A DNA stretch of 64,000 bases from positions 1 through 64,000 of the forward strand of contig JAENYZ010000004.1 of the NCBI GenBank assembly GCA_016841525.1, in the 5' to 3' direction. Shown in pieces: positions 8,817 through 18,900 of this stretch (positions are counted from its first letter, which is position 1; every line of letters begins with the position of its first letter). Source of the DNA: Anaerolineaceae bacterium. Lineage in GTDB: Bacteria; Chloroflexota; Anaerolineae; Anaerolineales; Anaerolineaceae. A model generated the notes under the pieces. It was not told the origin of the DNA. It ran no database searches and saw only the letters and a list, made by a program, of their open reading frames with translations. Made by a program: the position numbers and the translations under genes.

Positions 8817-9836
8817 ATGGAACAACCAGCTTTAAGCTTTTTTTGTGAACTGCCAGTGGATGAACTCACCAAATTATTTGACGGTAGATTTGTTATTGAT
8901 GATCTGCGTGATTTGGATGCTACCCTGTGCCTTGGGATCATTGATTTATCAGAAGCAAGGGCAAAGGTCATTCAGCGGCTGAACAAAGCCGGCGTCCCTG
9001 TTATTGCCTGGCTGCTTTTACCAGAAGAAGATGGGTATTGGTTTAATGCTGAAAATTATGAGCAGGCTGCCGGACGATATGTTACATTTAAAGCCTGGAC
9101 AGACCAATATGATCTCAAATGGGCTGGCGTCGGTCTGGATATTGAACCCAATATCAATGACATGCGAGGCCTGACCAGAAAAGAAGATGTCAATCCAATA
9201 TTAGCAAAAACATTCCATCGTTACACCAATAAGAAACATATCCAAAAAGCACAGCGAGCTTATCAGGCGTTAATTGATTTGATTCATGCTGACGGCTACG
9301 TGGTTGAAAGTTACCAGATTCCATTGATCATTGAAGATCGGAAGGCAAAGGCAACTGTTATCCAGCGTACCCTTGGTTTGGTAGATATCGATGTTGAGCG
9401 TGAAGTCTTGATGCTTTATTCCAGTTTTTTCCGTCCGGACGGCGCAGCATTATTATGGAGTTATGCGCCGGATGCGGATTCAATTGGGGTTGGCATCACT
9501 GGGGGCGGCGTGGATATTGAAGGTGTTATTGACCTGGATCCCTTAAGCTGGGATGAGTTTTCTCGTGATCTCCGCTTATGCGTTATGCAGGGAAAGCCCA
9601 TTCACATCTTTTCTCTGGAAGGCTGTGTGGAACAGGGTTTTCTTTCAAAATTAAGTACCTTCGCCTGGGATGATCCAACCGATGTTCCAGGAAAAAGCAT
9701 GGTCATACGGGCTGGGCGTACAGGGATTGCTTCTTTGCTGTGGATTTTAGAACGCCCCTGGGTGATTTTGCTTGCCCTCGCTTCAATCATTGGCCTTGGT
9801 TTTCTGTTCAAACAGAATGAAGATAATAAAGAATAA
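8817..9836 (+). CDS. Predicted TIM-barrel protein with C-terminal membrane anchor, unknown
   Basis: This 339-aa protein of unknown family starts after a GGAG Shine-Dalgarno. Several strands look like those of a glycosidase-type (beta/alpha)8 barrel: AGVPVIAWLLLPEEDGYWF near residues 60-78, WAGVGLDIEPN near 101-111 with paired acidic residues at the strand end, a possible strand at VLMLYSSFFRP, and a closing PIHIFSLEGCVEQGF. A single hydrophobic helix at about 306-328 would tether it with the barrel on one side of the membrane. No signal peptide is seen, so the barrel may be cytoplasmic. The glycosidase idea rests on fold resemblance only. Confidence 0.65.
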   Translation: MEQPALSFFCELPVDELTKLFDGRFVIDDLRDLDATLCLGIIDLSEARAKVIQRLNKAGVPVIAWLLLPEEDGYWFNAENYEQAAGRYVTFKAWTDQYDLKWAGVGLDIEPNINDMRGLTRKEDVNPILAKTFHRYTNKKHIQKAQRAYQALIDLIHADGYVVESYQIPLIIEDRKAKATVIQRTLGLVDIDVEREVLMLYSSFFRPDGAALLWSYAPDADSIGVGITGGGVDIEGVIDLDPLSWDEFSRDLRLCVMQGKPIHIFSLEGCVEQGFLSKLSTFAWDDPTDVPGKSMVIRAGRTGIASLLWILERPWVILLALASIIGLGFLFKQNEDNKE

Positions 9837-10007
9837 TGATGTGCAAAAGAACCTGCAATCAAGTTATTCAAACTTAAACTCAGTAGAAGCAAGAACAAAA
9901 TCAAACTAAATATCGACACAATAAATCCTTCATAAAAACAAAAATATTTTTGTGGGCTATAATAAGATCATTAAATAAATTTATTCTAAAAAGAAAGAGG
10001 CATATTA

Positions 10008-10397
10008 ATGGAAGAAAAGAAAATCCCCGTTGTCAGTATTATTTTTTATGTTCTGGCAGCAATACTTTTAGCCTATTCAATTTGGGCATTAAGTTTTTCG
10101 ATCAATTATGTTTCAACTGCTGTCGCACAAAACCAATTAATGATCGATGGTTTTGAGTTTGAGATTGCAAGTTTCTACATGTCCAATGTTGCACAGTACG
10201 TTGTGTTTGCAGCCATTTTATTTGGCATTGGTTGGGTTGTGCAGAAAATCGAGGTTCTGAGAACAGAATGCTTTGAGCTCGACGATGATGATATGTTCGA
10301 TGACGAATGGCTCGAAGAAGTTGAAGAGGAATTCGAAGAGGAAGTTGAAGAGGAACTCAAAAAAGAAGATCTTGAAGCTGAAATTCTAGAAGAATAG
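10008..10397 (+). CDS. Small membrane protein with acidic tail, unknown
   Basis: The protein has 129 aa and two transmembrane helices (about residues 9-33 and 61-81). Its tail of about 45 residues is almost entirely Glu/Asp (DDDDMFDDEWLEEVEEEFEE and onward). Such tails often bind basic partners or metal ions, or simply keep a region soluble. A Shine-Dalgarno (AAAGAGG) lies about 8 nt before the ATG. A strong terminator follows the stop. No family is recognised. Confidence 0.65.
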   Translation: MEEKKIPVVSIIFYVLAAILLAYSIWALSFSINYVSTAVAQNQLMIDGFEFEIASFYMSNVAQYVVFAAILFGIGWVVQKIEVLRTECFELDDDDMFDDEWLEEVEEEFEEEVEEELKKEDLEAEILEE

Positions 10398-10431
10398 CAT
10401 TCTTAAATAATCATTCTAGGAAAGAAAAACA

Positions 10432-10463
10432 ACAATCCAGCTGGTCAAAAGCTGGATTGTTTT
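10432..10463 (+). terminator. Rho-independent terminator
   Basis: An 11-bp perfect stem (ACAATCCAGCT, 10432-10442, with AGCTGGATTGT, 10450-10460) has a 7-nt loop and a TTTTG tail. It ends the transcript carrying the acidic-tail protein. Confidence 0.85.
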
Positions 10464-10632
10464 GTTTAATACGATGAGCCTTTCCCATAGGACATCTTCT
10501 CTATTCTCCCAGGTATTGCTCCTCAAATTGCTGTTTCTTTTGTTTGTGAAGCACCAGCACTTTCTTCTGAACCACTGCCAATCTCTCACCTCGCAAGGGA
10601 TACCACATCAGAATCAAGGCACCCAGATGATG

Positions 10633-11532
10633 TTATGCCAACTTGGGCATCAATTCTTTAAGTGCGCGGTATCCAATGATCTGAATACCTTGATTTTGAA
10701 TGAAGGTCCTGACTTCGTCATCAAGGAATGTCCTATAATCTGCAGATCGGCAGTCCCAAGATTCAGTGATATAACGCAACTCTGGCGTGTCTTTTGCCGG
10801 GTGAATGATAAAGTGGGTGATGCCCGGTTCAAGGGAACCCAGGGCTTTTTTTGCCTGGGCAACACGATCTGCAGGGTCATCCAACTGAAGGCTGGCGATC
10901 TGATCGATCAAGGGAATGCCCATATCTTCAAGAGTGTTGATCATTCCGCTGACCAGCTGGGCTGTTGATTCGTCAATACCCTGGTCATCGACAAGCGCGT
11001 TCATTGAAATTCGCGGCACCATGGGCGGCAAACCGTATTTAGCCGCCAATTGAATATATCCCTGGATAAATTTTGGATGCGCTACAGTTCCCATGTGCGT
11101 GTCAATATGGGTTAAATTCATCCCCTCCGCCAAAGCCCGTTGAATCTGCAAATCTAATTCAAGGAAAACAGCATCTGGATCAGCGTTATTCCCAACTTCT
11201 CCCGAGGTGCGAGGGAAAAATCCCTTATCGTCCATCAAACCTGTTTGTGGGTCACGGGTGCTGATCGGTCCCCATTTATAGGTCTCATACTCACAAGTCA
11301 ATGTCAGGTGCACGCCAAGATCAGCATCCGGGTTAGCACGGGAAAAAGCAGCAGCTTCGAGGAACCAGGGGCAGGGCACCATCACCGCCCCACTTGAGAT
11401 CAAACCATATTCCCACAGCTCACCAAAGGCTTCGACGGATGCCTGGCACATGCCTATATCATCCGTATGGATAATGACCACCCGGTCATCCGGTGAAAAG
11501 CCTAATTTCCTCAAGGTAGGGTTGGTCAGCAT
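10633..11532 (-). CDS. ChbG/HpnK (YdjC) family carbohydrate deacetylase
   Basis: This family of metal-dependent deacetylases includes ChbG, which deacetylates chitooligosaccharides, and HpnK in hopanoid synthesis. The metal-site motifs are visible: HTDDIGM near residue 22 (usual form NADDFG), GVHLTLTCE near 74, and THIDTHMGT near 121. The length (299 aa) fits. ATG 11532 is chosen because AAAGGAG lies 5 nt upstream; the in-frame TTG one codon earlier is too close. It stands alone on this strand. With nagA, it suggests use or remodelling of N-acetylated sugars, though the substrate is unknown. Confidence 0.85.
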   Translation of the reverse strand: MLTNPTLRKLGFSPDDRVVIIHTDDIGMCQASVEAFGELWEYGLISSGAVMVPCPWFLEAAAFSRANPDADLGVHLTLTCEYETYKWGPISTRDPQTGLMDDKGFFPRTSGEVGNNADPDAVFLELDLQIQRALAEGMNLTHIDTHMGTVAHPKFIQGYIQLAAKYGLPPMVPRISMNALVDDQGIDESTAQLVSGMINTLEDMGIPLIDQIASLQLDDPADRVAQAKKALGSLEPGITHFIIHPAKDTPELRYITESWDCRSADYRTFLDDEVRTFIQNQGIQIIGYRALKELMPKLA

Positions 11533-11640
11533 CAATTCTCCTTTCAGTTTTGCAAGGTTATAGACAATGCCCTATTATAGTGGAAAATAATTTATTCTAC
11601 TGCTAAACTGCTATTTCATTGAGCGGTAAAAGCACCAATA

Positions 11641-11670
11641 AAAAAGACGGTTTGTTATGACCGTCTTTTT
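11641..11670 (-). terminator. Rho-independent terminator after ABC operon
   Basis: On the minus strand, AAAAAGACGGT pairs with ACCGTCTTTTT around an 8-nt loop, which gives a U-run on exit. It lies 22 bp past the permease stop. The AT pairs are symmetric, so it could also work rightward. Confidence 0.7.
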
Positions 11671-11692
11671 AAAGCGTTTTCGAATTATCCTC

Positions 11693-12538
11693 TTACTTTT
11701 CCAACCCAGCTCTTTTAGGAAAAACCAACCTGAAACCGCCGCTGCCGCCAAAACGCAGATCACGCTTTTCGAATATAAACATCCCCAGCAAGATGAAGGC
11801 CAGGGAAAACCCGAGCAACAGCACCAATTTCTGGATATCCAAACTTTCAACAGCTGTACCACCCTGGTAATACTTCAAAGGCGAAAAACGATTGATCCCC
11901 TCCAATTTCTCATCCAAATTTACCAGCGAAGAAATGAAATAACTGGCAATCAGCAAGAATCCTGAGATCATACTGGCGGAATTACTGCTGGATAGGATCA
12001 TTGAAAGCAAAAATGCCAGGCTCAAGAAAACCATCAGGATAGCAAAAAGAGAAATAAATGGCTGTGCCAATTCCACCGGGCTCAGATCAAATTCGTTTTG
12101 ATTGGCACCAAGCACAAAACCTGACCAGGCGATCGCTAAAATTAAAACGACACTCAAAATCAATGCCAATAACCTTCCAGTAAATACTTTTGCGCGAGAA
12201 ATGGGTTGTGCCACAATTAATTCTAAACTGCCTTCTTCCTCATCTTTACTGATTAGGTTCGCGGCGGCTGTTATGACCATAATTCCAAGGACAATCGGCA
12301 TGTAAGAAAAGAATTCCAGTTGTAAAAAACCGCTCGGGGTGAATAAATCCACATTGCCGCCGAAAAAAGCCAATACTTCCTCTGGGAAGGCATTAAATAG
12401 CTCCATTAAATTAACATCTCTTTGAAAGAATGTATTGTAAATATTAAATAAGTAATAACCCAAAACACCCAGGCCTATCCCCCACCCTAAAATCATCAAC
12501 CAGTTTTTGAGAAGCCTTCGCTTAAAAATCGCAAACAT
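11693..12538 (-). CDS. ABC-2 type transporter permease
   Basis: This 281-aa membrane subunit forms an ABC exporter with the ATPase gene just upstream. The ATPase stop and this ATG are 2 bp apart. The protein begins MFAIFKRRLLKNW and enters the membrane at about residue 14. A large extracytoplasmic loop follows (about 35-85), then about five more helices. The loop segment SKDEEEGSLELIVAQPISR is typical of ABC-2 permeases next to the coupling helix. The cargo is unknown; drugs, lipids or peptides are all possible for this family. Confidence 0.85.
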   Translation of the reverse strand: MFAIFKRRLLKNWLMILGWGIGLGVLGYYLFNIYNTFFQRDVNLMELFNAFPEEVLAFFGGNVDLFTPSGFLQLEFFSYMPIVLGIMVITAAANLISKDEEEGSLELIVAQPISRAKVFTGRLLALILSVVLILAIAWSGFVLGANQNEFDLSPVELAQPFISLFAILMVFLSLAFLLSMILSSSNSASMISGFLLIASYFISSLVNLDEKLEGINRFSPLKYYQGGTAVESLDIQKLVLLLGFSLAFILLGMFIFEKRDLRFGGSGGFRLVFPKRAGLEK

Positions 12539-12540
12539 GC

Positions 12541-13452
12541 TTATGCCTCACTTCCATTATCTTCATAATAATTTAGAAAGACCTCTTCCAGTGAAGGTTT
12601 GGTAATCTCTAAATCTAAAACAGGATATTCAGCCAGGGCTTTGATCAACCCGTTCATTTCTCCCCTGATTTGAAGGGTATATGCATGGTTGTTATCATTC
12701 ACCCTCAGGATATCCACATTGGAAACACCTTCAAAGGCCGCTGGGGAAACCGCTTCATCAAACTGGACTGTCGCACGGGTTAATGAGCGGCCAATCAAGT
12801 CAGCTGTGTTTGCAATCTCTACCAGGCGCCCTTTACGGATAATCCCAACACGGTCTGCAACTTTTTGCACTTCAGAAAGAATGTGGGAAGAAAAGAACAC
12901 CGTCTTCCCTTCCTCCTTTTGTTCGCGAATAATGTTGAGGATCTCCTGTTTCATCAAGGGGTCCAATCCCAAGGTAGGCTCATCCAGCAAAATTAGGTGT
13001 ACATCGCTTAGAAAGCACTGTATCAAACCGACCTTTTGCTTATTTCCCTGGGATAGGGTTTTGATCTTCCTGTCTAAATCCAAATCCAGCCTTTCAGCCA
13101 GTTTGAGAATATCTTTCCACGCTCGTTTTGAAGCTCGCAATTTGCGAATGTGCTTGAAAAAATCACGGGCAGTGAAATCCCCTTCCAATTTCAAGTCACC
13201 CGGCAAATAGCCGACCTTATCTTTCACAGCCTGGGGAGATCGCTGGGGATCAATGTCAAACACCCTGATCTCACCGCTGCTTGGCCGAAGCAGATCCAGC
13301 ATGCAGCGAATGGTGGTCGTTTTTCCTGCGCCATTAGGACCAAGAAAGCCAAATATTTCGCCCTGCTTAACCTCCAGGTTCAATCCCCGCAGGGCATGCA
13401 CCTTGCCGTAAAACTTATGAACATTCTCAATTTTTATTGCAATATCTGACAT
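12541..13452 (-). CDS. ABC transporter ATP-binding protein
   Basis: The 303-aa ATPase of an ABC-2 exporter energises the permease encoded 2 bp downstream. Walker A is GPNGAGKTT (about residues 38-46). The signature loop is degenerate, LSQGNKQKVGL (about 133-143). Walker B is LILLDEPTLGLDP (about 153-165) and the switch His lies in FFSSHILSEVQ. The C-terminal 80 residues form the extra domain common in CcmA/DrrA-like exporters. AAAGG precedes the ATG. No regulator gene is adjacent. Confidence 0.92.
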   Translation of the reverse strand: MSDIAIKIENVHKFYGKVHALRGLNLEVKQGEIFGFLGPNGAGKTTTIRCMLDLLRPSSGEIRVFDIDPQRSPQAVKDKVGYLPGDLKLEGDFTARDFFKHIRKLRASKRAWKDILKLAERLDLDLDRKIKTLSQGNKQKVGLIQCFLSDVHLILLDEPTLGLDPLMKQEILNIIREQKEEGKTVFFSSHILSEVQKVADRVGIIRKGRLVEIANTADLIGRSLTRATVQFDEAVSPAAFEGVSNVDILRVNDNNHAYTLQIRGEMNGLIKALAEYPVLDLEITKPSLEEVFLNYYEDNGSEA

Positions 13453-13614
13453 TCAAAACCTTTCAAATAATGTCCAAAAAAATAATTTCCATCAGCAACA
13501 TGAATAAGCATGTTAAATTGACAGCGAATTATACTGCTTTTTAATATTTTATTTCGAAATCACTCATCAATTATTTGGGAAACAGACCTATCAATGATCA
13601 ATAATAATCATTGA

Positions 13615-14454
13615 TTACTGATTCAAACTATCCAGTAATTCAACCAGGCTGATCCAATCTTCCAGAGAAAGGGTCTCAGGCCTTGAACGCGGGTCTATCC
13701 CGGCTTTTTCCAGCAGCACCGCAGCAGCTTCTTTGTCATGTCCCAACAATGAGCTCAGTGAACCACGCAGCATTTTCCTTTTTTGGTTGAAAGCGGCATG
13801 GGCAAGCTTGAACAATGCCTGGATACCCGCAGGTGACAATTTCGGCTCTTGGTAAACATCGATCAATAAAACGGCTGAATCAACATTTGGCTCAGGATAA
13901 AAACAACTTGCTGGGATATAACTGCCAATCCGTGCTTCTCCGTAAACCTGCACAGACAATGAAAGAAGGCTCATTTTTTCATCTTTATTAATAATGCGCT
14001 CTGCTACTTCACGCTGCATGGTTAATACAATCCGCGCTGGCTTGACTTCAGTCTCAAGCAAGTGCCGAATGACAGCTGAGGTGATGTAATATGGGATATT
14101 TGCCACAACCAGGTAGCCATCATCATTGAAGAGCGACTCTAAGGGTAGTTCTAAAATATCACCCTTAATAAGGGTAACATTCTCAAAGGCATGGGTAACT
14201 TCCTCGAGGACAGGAAATAGATTTTGGTCAATCTCAACAGCAGTTACCTGTTTAGCTTGGGCAGCTAAGATCCGGGTCAGATTCCCCACACCAGCCCCGA
14301 TCTCCAAAACCCTGTCATCCTGACTCACACCAGCATCCTGAACAACCTTCAATAACACGTTATGATCAGCCAAAAAGTTCTGCCCTAAAGATTTTTGTGG
14401 GCGGAGGCCGTAACGCCTTAACAACTCAGGAATACGCAGCGGATTGAGGGTCAT
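13615..14454 (-). CDS. rsmA: 16S rRNA dimethyladenosine transferase RsmA/KsgA
   Basis: RsmA dimethylates two adjacent adenosines in helix 45 of 16S rRNA late in small-subunit assembly. The protein has 279 aa from the chosen start. It contains SLGQNFL near residue 19, the SAM loop VLEIGAGVGNLT near 48, and the catalytic NIPYYIT motif near 119. The ATG at 14454 overlaps the stop of the upstream gene as ATGA (14451-14454), which argues for translational coupling and against the in-frame upstream ATG at 14514. The YabE-like/RsmA pairing resembles yabE-rnmV-ksgA of Bacillus, but rnmV is missing between them. Confidence 0.93.
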   Translation of the reverse strand: MTLNPLRIPELLRRYGLRPQKSLGQNFLADHNVLLKVVQDAGVSQDDRVLEIGAGVGNLTRILAAQAKQVTAVEIDQNLFPVLEEVTHAFENVTLIKGDILELPLESLFNDDGYLVVANIPYYITSAVIRHLLETEVKPARIVLTMQREVAERIINKDEKMSLLSLSVQVYGEARIGSYIPASCFYPEPNVDSAVLLIDVYQEPKLSPAGIQALFKLAHAAFNQKRKMLRGSLSSLLGHDKEAAAVLLEKAGIDPRSRPETLSLEDWISLVELLDSLNQ

Positions 14455-15896
14455 GGCAGGATAAACGCAGGATACCAGGCAGGGGCAGGGGTTAGAAAGT
14501 ACATGGTTGTCCATCGGCTCCAGGACACATATTCCTCATCGGAATAGGCAAGGTCTATCCAGGGCGTTCCCGGTATGCCGCCCCCGGAATCAGCAATGAC
14601 CGCACGCCCATAATCCGGGATATACACCGATTGCCCCCACATACCATAACCATTAGGTACTGAAAGCCATTTCGGTGTGACGGCGACTACACCTTTTTGA
14701 ACCGGTAAAATGCCAGTTGCTGTGCCATAGGAACATCCGTCTATGCCACTGCGGCAGGGAGAATAGGAGGTCGCATAGACCGTAATTTTTCGCCAGTATT
14801 CAATCTCCTGTCCATCCACAACCTCAGCGCGAACTTCAAGTCTCGTGCCATAGCCCAAGACACCATCCTGAGCCTGGCTTGCTTGCCAGCTTTCTGTTGG
14901 GCTTCGCCACACTTCTTCGCCATCCTCATAACGGGTCCGTTCGCGCGTCACATAGATGCCCTTTTGTCCGGGCTCAATCACGGAAATTGTATCCAGAATT
15001 GCATTGCGGTCTTCAACCCAATCGTTCTCGTAGGATGTTTCATCCGTCATCAACATCAAATCTTCATTAACCCGGATAATTTCAATCTGCCCATCCTCTG
15101 GCACAGGCGCATCGGTTGGTGGGATGCTGTAATCCAAATTTTGTAAGGGCTGCCCAATGTCCCTCAGGGCATCGCCAACTGTTTCGGCTGATGAAAAACC
15201 AGAAACACGCACATCATCAACCTGGACTTCGACAAGTTTGGCACGGCGGATACTTACTTTCTCAAGGGCATCAACCGCTGTTGTTAAGGATTCGGAAATC
15301 CAATCTTCAGGCGCAAGCCTAATTGCTGCTTCTTCTAAAGCCGCCCCTAATGTGACCTCGTTTGTATAGACAACTTCTTCCGCCCCATCTATGATTATCC
15401 TCAAAGAGATCGCTGGGCAATATTGTATCATCAAGGCGCCATCCTCCTCAATTGGAGAATATGGATCAATAAGCGCACCATTGATCAGAACCTGGTCTTC
15501 TGGATATAAATCGATTCCAATAGATTGGAGCAAATTTGCCGGAATTATTTCAATTGTCTCAATGCTGAATTCATCATTGGGCGTTTTGATCAAGACATCT
15601 CGTGCGCTCTCTACAAGAATAGTTTCGATACCTAGAATTGAAGCCTCAGGGTCCGTCAGCACAAGGTCTTCTTCATCCGTCCTTATTCCAGCCGAGCTTA
15701 ATATGCCAGGGATGGATAAAGACGATGTTCGAACCACGGTCTCTTCACCATCTAAAATGATTGTCACCTGCCGATTTAAACCAGACCAGGTCAGGAGCAT
15801 ACCTGCAAGGATCAGCAGGAAGGCGCCAGGGAATAACCAGGTTTGATGTTTCTTTAAAAATGCTTTCATAATTTGCGTTTTTGCATCTTTATACAT
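14451..15896 (-). CDS. YabE/RpfB-like cell-wall protein (DUF348 repeats, G5, 3D domain)
   Basis: This 481-aa envelope protein is probably anchored by one N-terminal helix (about residues 18-37). Three ubiquitin-like DUF348 repeats follow (starting near 42, 93 and 160), then a G5-type domain with TESWQASQAQDGVLGYG near 330-350. At the C-terminus is a 3D (double-psi barrel) domain, as in lytic or resuscitation-type wall enzymes. The first Asp of the three-Asp motif appears as Thr (VAVTPKWL), while DSGGGIPG and WIDL keep the other two, so activity is uncertain. ATG 15869 is an alternative start; neither has a good Shine-Dalgarno. It overlaps rsmA by 4 bp. Confidence 0.85.
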   Translation of the reverse strand: MYKDAKTQIMKAFLKKHQTWLFPGAFLLILAGMLLTWSGLNRQVTIILDGEETVVRTSSLSIPGILSSAGIRTDEEDLVLTDPEASILGIETILVESARDVLIKTPNDEFSIETIEIIPANLLQSIGIDLYPEDQVLINGALIDPYSPIEEDGALMIQYCPAISLRIIIDGAEEVVYTNEVTLGAALEEAAIRLAPEDWISESLTTAVDALEKVSIRRAKLVEVQVDDVRVSGFSSAETVGDALRDIGQPLQNLDYSIPPTDAPVPEDGQIEIIRVNEDLMLMTDETSYENDWVEDRNAILDTISVIEPGQKGIYVTRERTRYEDGEEVWRSPTESWQASQAQDGVLGYGTRLEVRAEVVDGQEIEYWRKITVYATSYSPCRSGIDGCSYGTATGILPVQKGVVAVTPKWLSVPNGYGMWGQSVYIPDYGRAVIADSGGGIPGTPWIDLAYSDEEYVSWSRWTTMYFLTPAPAWYPAFILP

Positions 15897-15968
15897 TTCT
15901 TACAGCTTATGAACATTTTCAAGCTGTATTTTGCAGTATAACACAAGGAAATAAATGCGCAAGCGCCT

Positions 15969-18900
15969 TTACTTATTGTGCAAATCTCGAATTTTCATCA
16001 GTGTTTCAACCAAAATTTCCTGCCAGGGCTCTTTTTGCGGATCTGTAAAATAGATTCGGTAGCCATTCTTACCAGCTCTGGCCGGGCTGCCGATTTCAGG
16101 CAAATCACGCGATTTTATTCCTTCCGGCAGCGAAGGATAGCGCAAGACGATTTGCCTCCCCTCAAACCCAACTGAGGTCAAACCGCCCAGTGCTGCCAGC
16201 AATTTGACTTTGATTTGAAAAATTAAGTTGCGAACCTGCTCTGGTAAGGGTCCAAAACGATCTTCAAATTCCATTTCGAGGGATGCCAGTGCCCCTTCAT
16301 CTTTGATGTCAGCCAGGCGTCGGTAAAGTTTCAGGCGCAAGGCTTGATCGGGGATGTAGTCGGTTGGAATGCCAATAGACAAGGGCAGATTGACAGACGC
16401 TGGAATGGTGAGGGAGGCATCCAAAATAGTGCTGTCCTCTTCGGGTCCGCTCACGCCTGTTGCAAGCCTGAATTGATTAACTGCCTGTGCTAGCAGCCGC
16501 GTGTAGAGATGAAAACCAACAGAGGCGATGTAGCCCGACTGCCGTGTCCCAAGCATCTCGCCAGCACCGCGCATCTCCAGATCTCGCATAGCAATTGCAT
16601 AGCCAGAGCCCAATTCGGTGTTTTCAGCCAGGACTTCCATACGTTCCTGCCCTTCAGGTGTGGGTGGTTTAACCCGATGCCTGAAAAGATAGGCATATGC
16701 ACGCTGGGCACCGCGACCCACCCGCCCGCGCAGCTGGTAAAGCTGTGCTAAGCCAAAGGTGTCCGCCCGGTCAACAATCAGTGTGTTGGCGTTGGGGATA
16801 TCCAATCCCGATTCGATAATCGAGGTGCACAGCAAAATATCAATTTCGCCTTTGGTAAACTGGTGCATCATATCAGCCAGGCGATTCTCGTCCATCTGTC
16901 CGTGAGCAATGCCGATCCGCGCTTCCGGCACCAGTTTCTCGAGTTGGCTTCGCATGGCATTGATCGTTTGTACCCGGTTGTGCACAAAGAAAATCTGCCC
17001 GCCGCGCTCCAATTCTCGGATAACAGCCTGCCTGACAAGCTTGGTATCGTAAGGACCTATGTGGGTCACAATCGGGAGGCGTTCTTCCGGCGGCGAACTG
17101 ATTGTGGAAATATCCCTTACACCTGTCAATGCCATGTAAAGGGTTCTTGGGATTGGGGTTGCAGTCAGCGTGAGCACATCCACCGAGGTGCGTAATTTTT
17201 TGAGGTGTTCCTTATGGGCAACGCCAAATCGCTGTTCTTCATCAATCACCACCAGTCCAAGATCCTTAAATGTCACATCCTGGGAAAGCAAGCGGTGCGT
17301 ACCGATGATGATATCCACCTTGCCCTTTCGCAAATCTTTGACAATCCGGTCTTGCTGACGTTGGGTACGGAAGCGGGAAAGCATTTCCACTTCGACCGGG
17401 AAGGTTGAAAGCCGATCACGGAAGGTCTCGTAATGCTGCTGCGCCAAAACAGTGGTGGGCACCAGAACTGCCACCTGTTTACCATCCATCACTGCCTTAA
17501 ATGCTGCCCGCAGTGTTACCTCAGTTTTGCCATAACCAACATCACCGCACAAAAGCCGGTCCATAGGCTGCGCTTCTTCCATATCCTCTTTGATTTCTGA
17601 TAAGGCTTGCAGTTGATCTTCGGTTTCAATATACGGAAAACTTGCTTCCAGCTCACTCTGCCAGGGGGTATCTGGACTGAAGGCATAACCCTCAGCCACC
17701 TGGCGCTTGGCGTATAATTCCAGCATATCGCCAGCAACCTCCTGCACAGCTTCACGGACCTTTTGTTTTGTGGTTTGCCAGTTCCCGCCACCCAACCGTG
17801 AGATGGAAGGGGTATGCCCATCTGCACCCACATAACGTGTTAATCGATCTGCATGATGGATCGGCACAAATAATTGATCCAGGTCAGCATACTCCACGCA
17901 CAGGTATTCCTGCTGAACCTCATCCTGGTTTCGTTGAACCAGTCCTACATACTTTCCTATGCCATGGTCGACGTGTACCACCAGGTCGCCTGGCTGCAGA
18001 TCGGCATATATCGATTCAGGTGCTTCAGCTGTCGGGCGATAGCGTCGGCGAGGCTGCGGACGGGACCAGCCAAAGATTTCACCGTCTGTTAGAAGATGTG
18101 TCCGCTTTCCCTCCGGCGTGTCCAATATCCAGCCGCCTGCCAGGGTGCCTTCAATAAATTTTGATGTTATCAGTGCTTCAGATGGCGGTTGTTCAAGGTA
18201 ACTTTGTTCCTGCCATAAATCACGCAGCCGGGAGGACTGTCGTGAAACGATCACCCAATCCTCATCAGCTTTTTCAATTTCTTTTAAATAATTTATGAAA
18301 TCACGTAATTTTCCAGCAAAATGCGGACCGGGGCTGAAAGCAGAAGCGAGCGGCGGTTGATCTGGTGCATGGGTATACCCCAATTCAACCATCCCCCTTC
18401 CCCCAAACCGGTCTTCAATTTCTACCCAGGTCAGGAAAGGCACCGGGAAATCTTCCGGCAGCTCACCTTCCTGGACTGCTTCATCACGCCGGGATAGACT
18501 TTCTTCCTCTACATCCATCACCGCTGCAGAAATGAATTCACGCCCATCCAGCACAATGATCGCATCATCAGGGAGAAAATCCAATACACTCCCTGAAAAT
18601 GGGTGTGCTAAGGGGATATGGAACTCATTGAGATCCTTATAAGCAATGTCTGCTTTTTCTCCTGCAGCGGGCAAAACCTCACGTGCAGGGGTTATCGTAA
18701 CTGTGTTGAGCTTTTCAATGGTGCGTTGGCTTGCAGGGTCAAATGCGCGCATTGTATCCACTTCGTCACCGAAGAATTCAATCCGAACTGGCTGGTTTTC
18801 ACCAGGCGGCCAAACATCTAGGATGCCGCCCCTGCGAGAGAACTGGCCGGATTGCACCACAATATTGGCGTATTCATACCCAATCTCGACCCAGTGACGG

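Noticed and set aside
10462-10968. 168-codon plus-strand frame
   Set aside because: It overlaps the well-supported ChbG-type gene on the other strand and starts in a terminator region.
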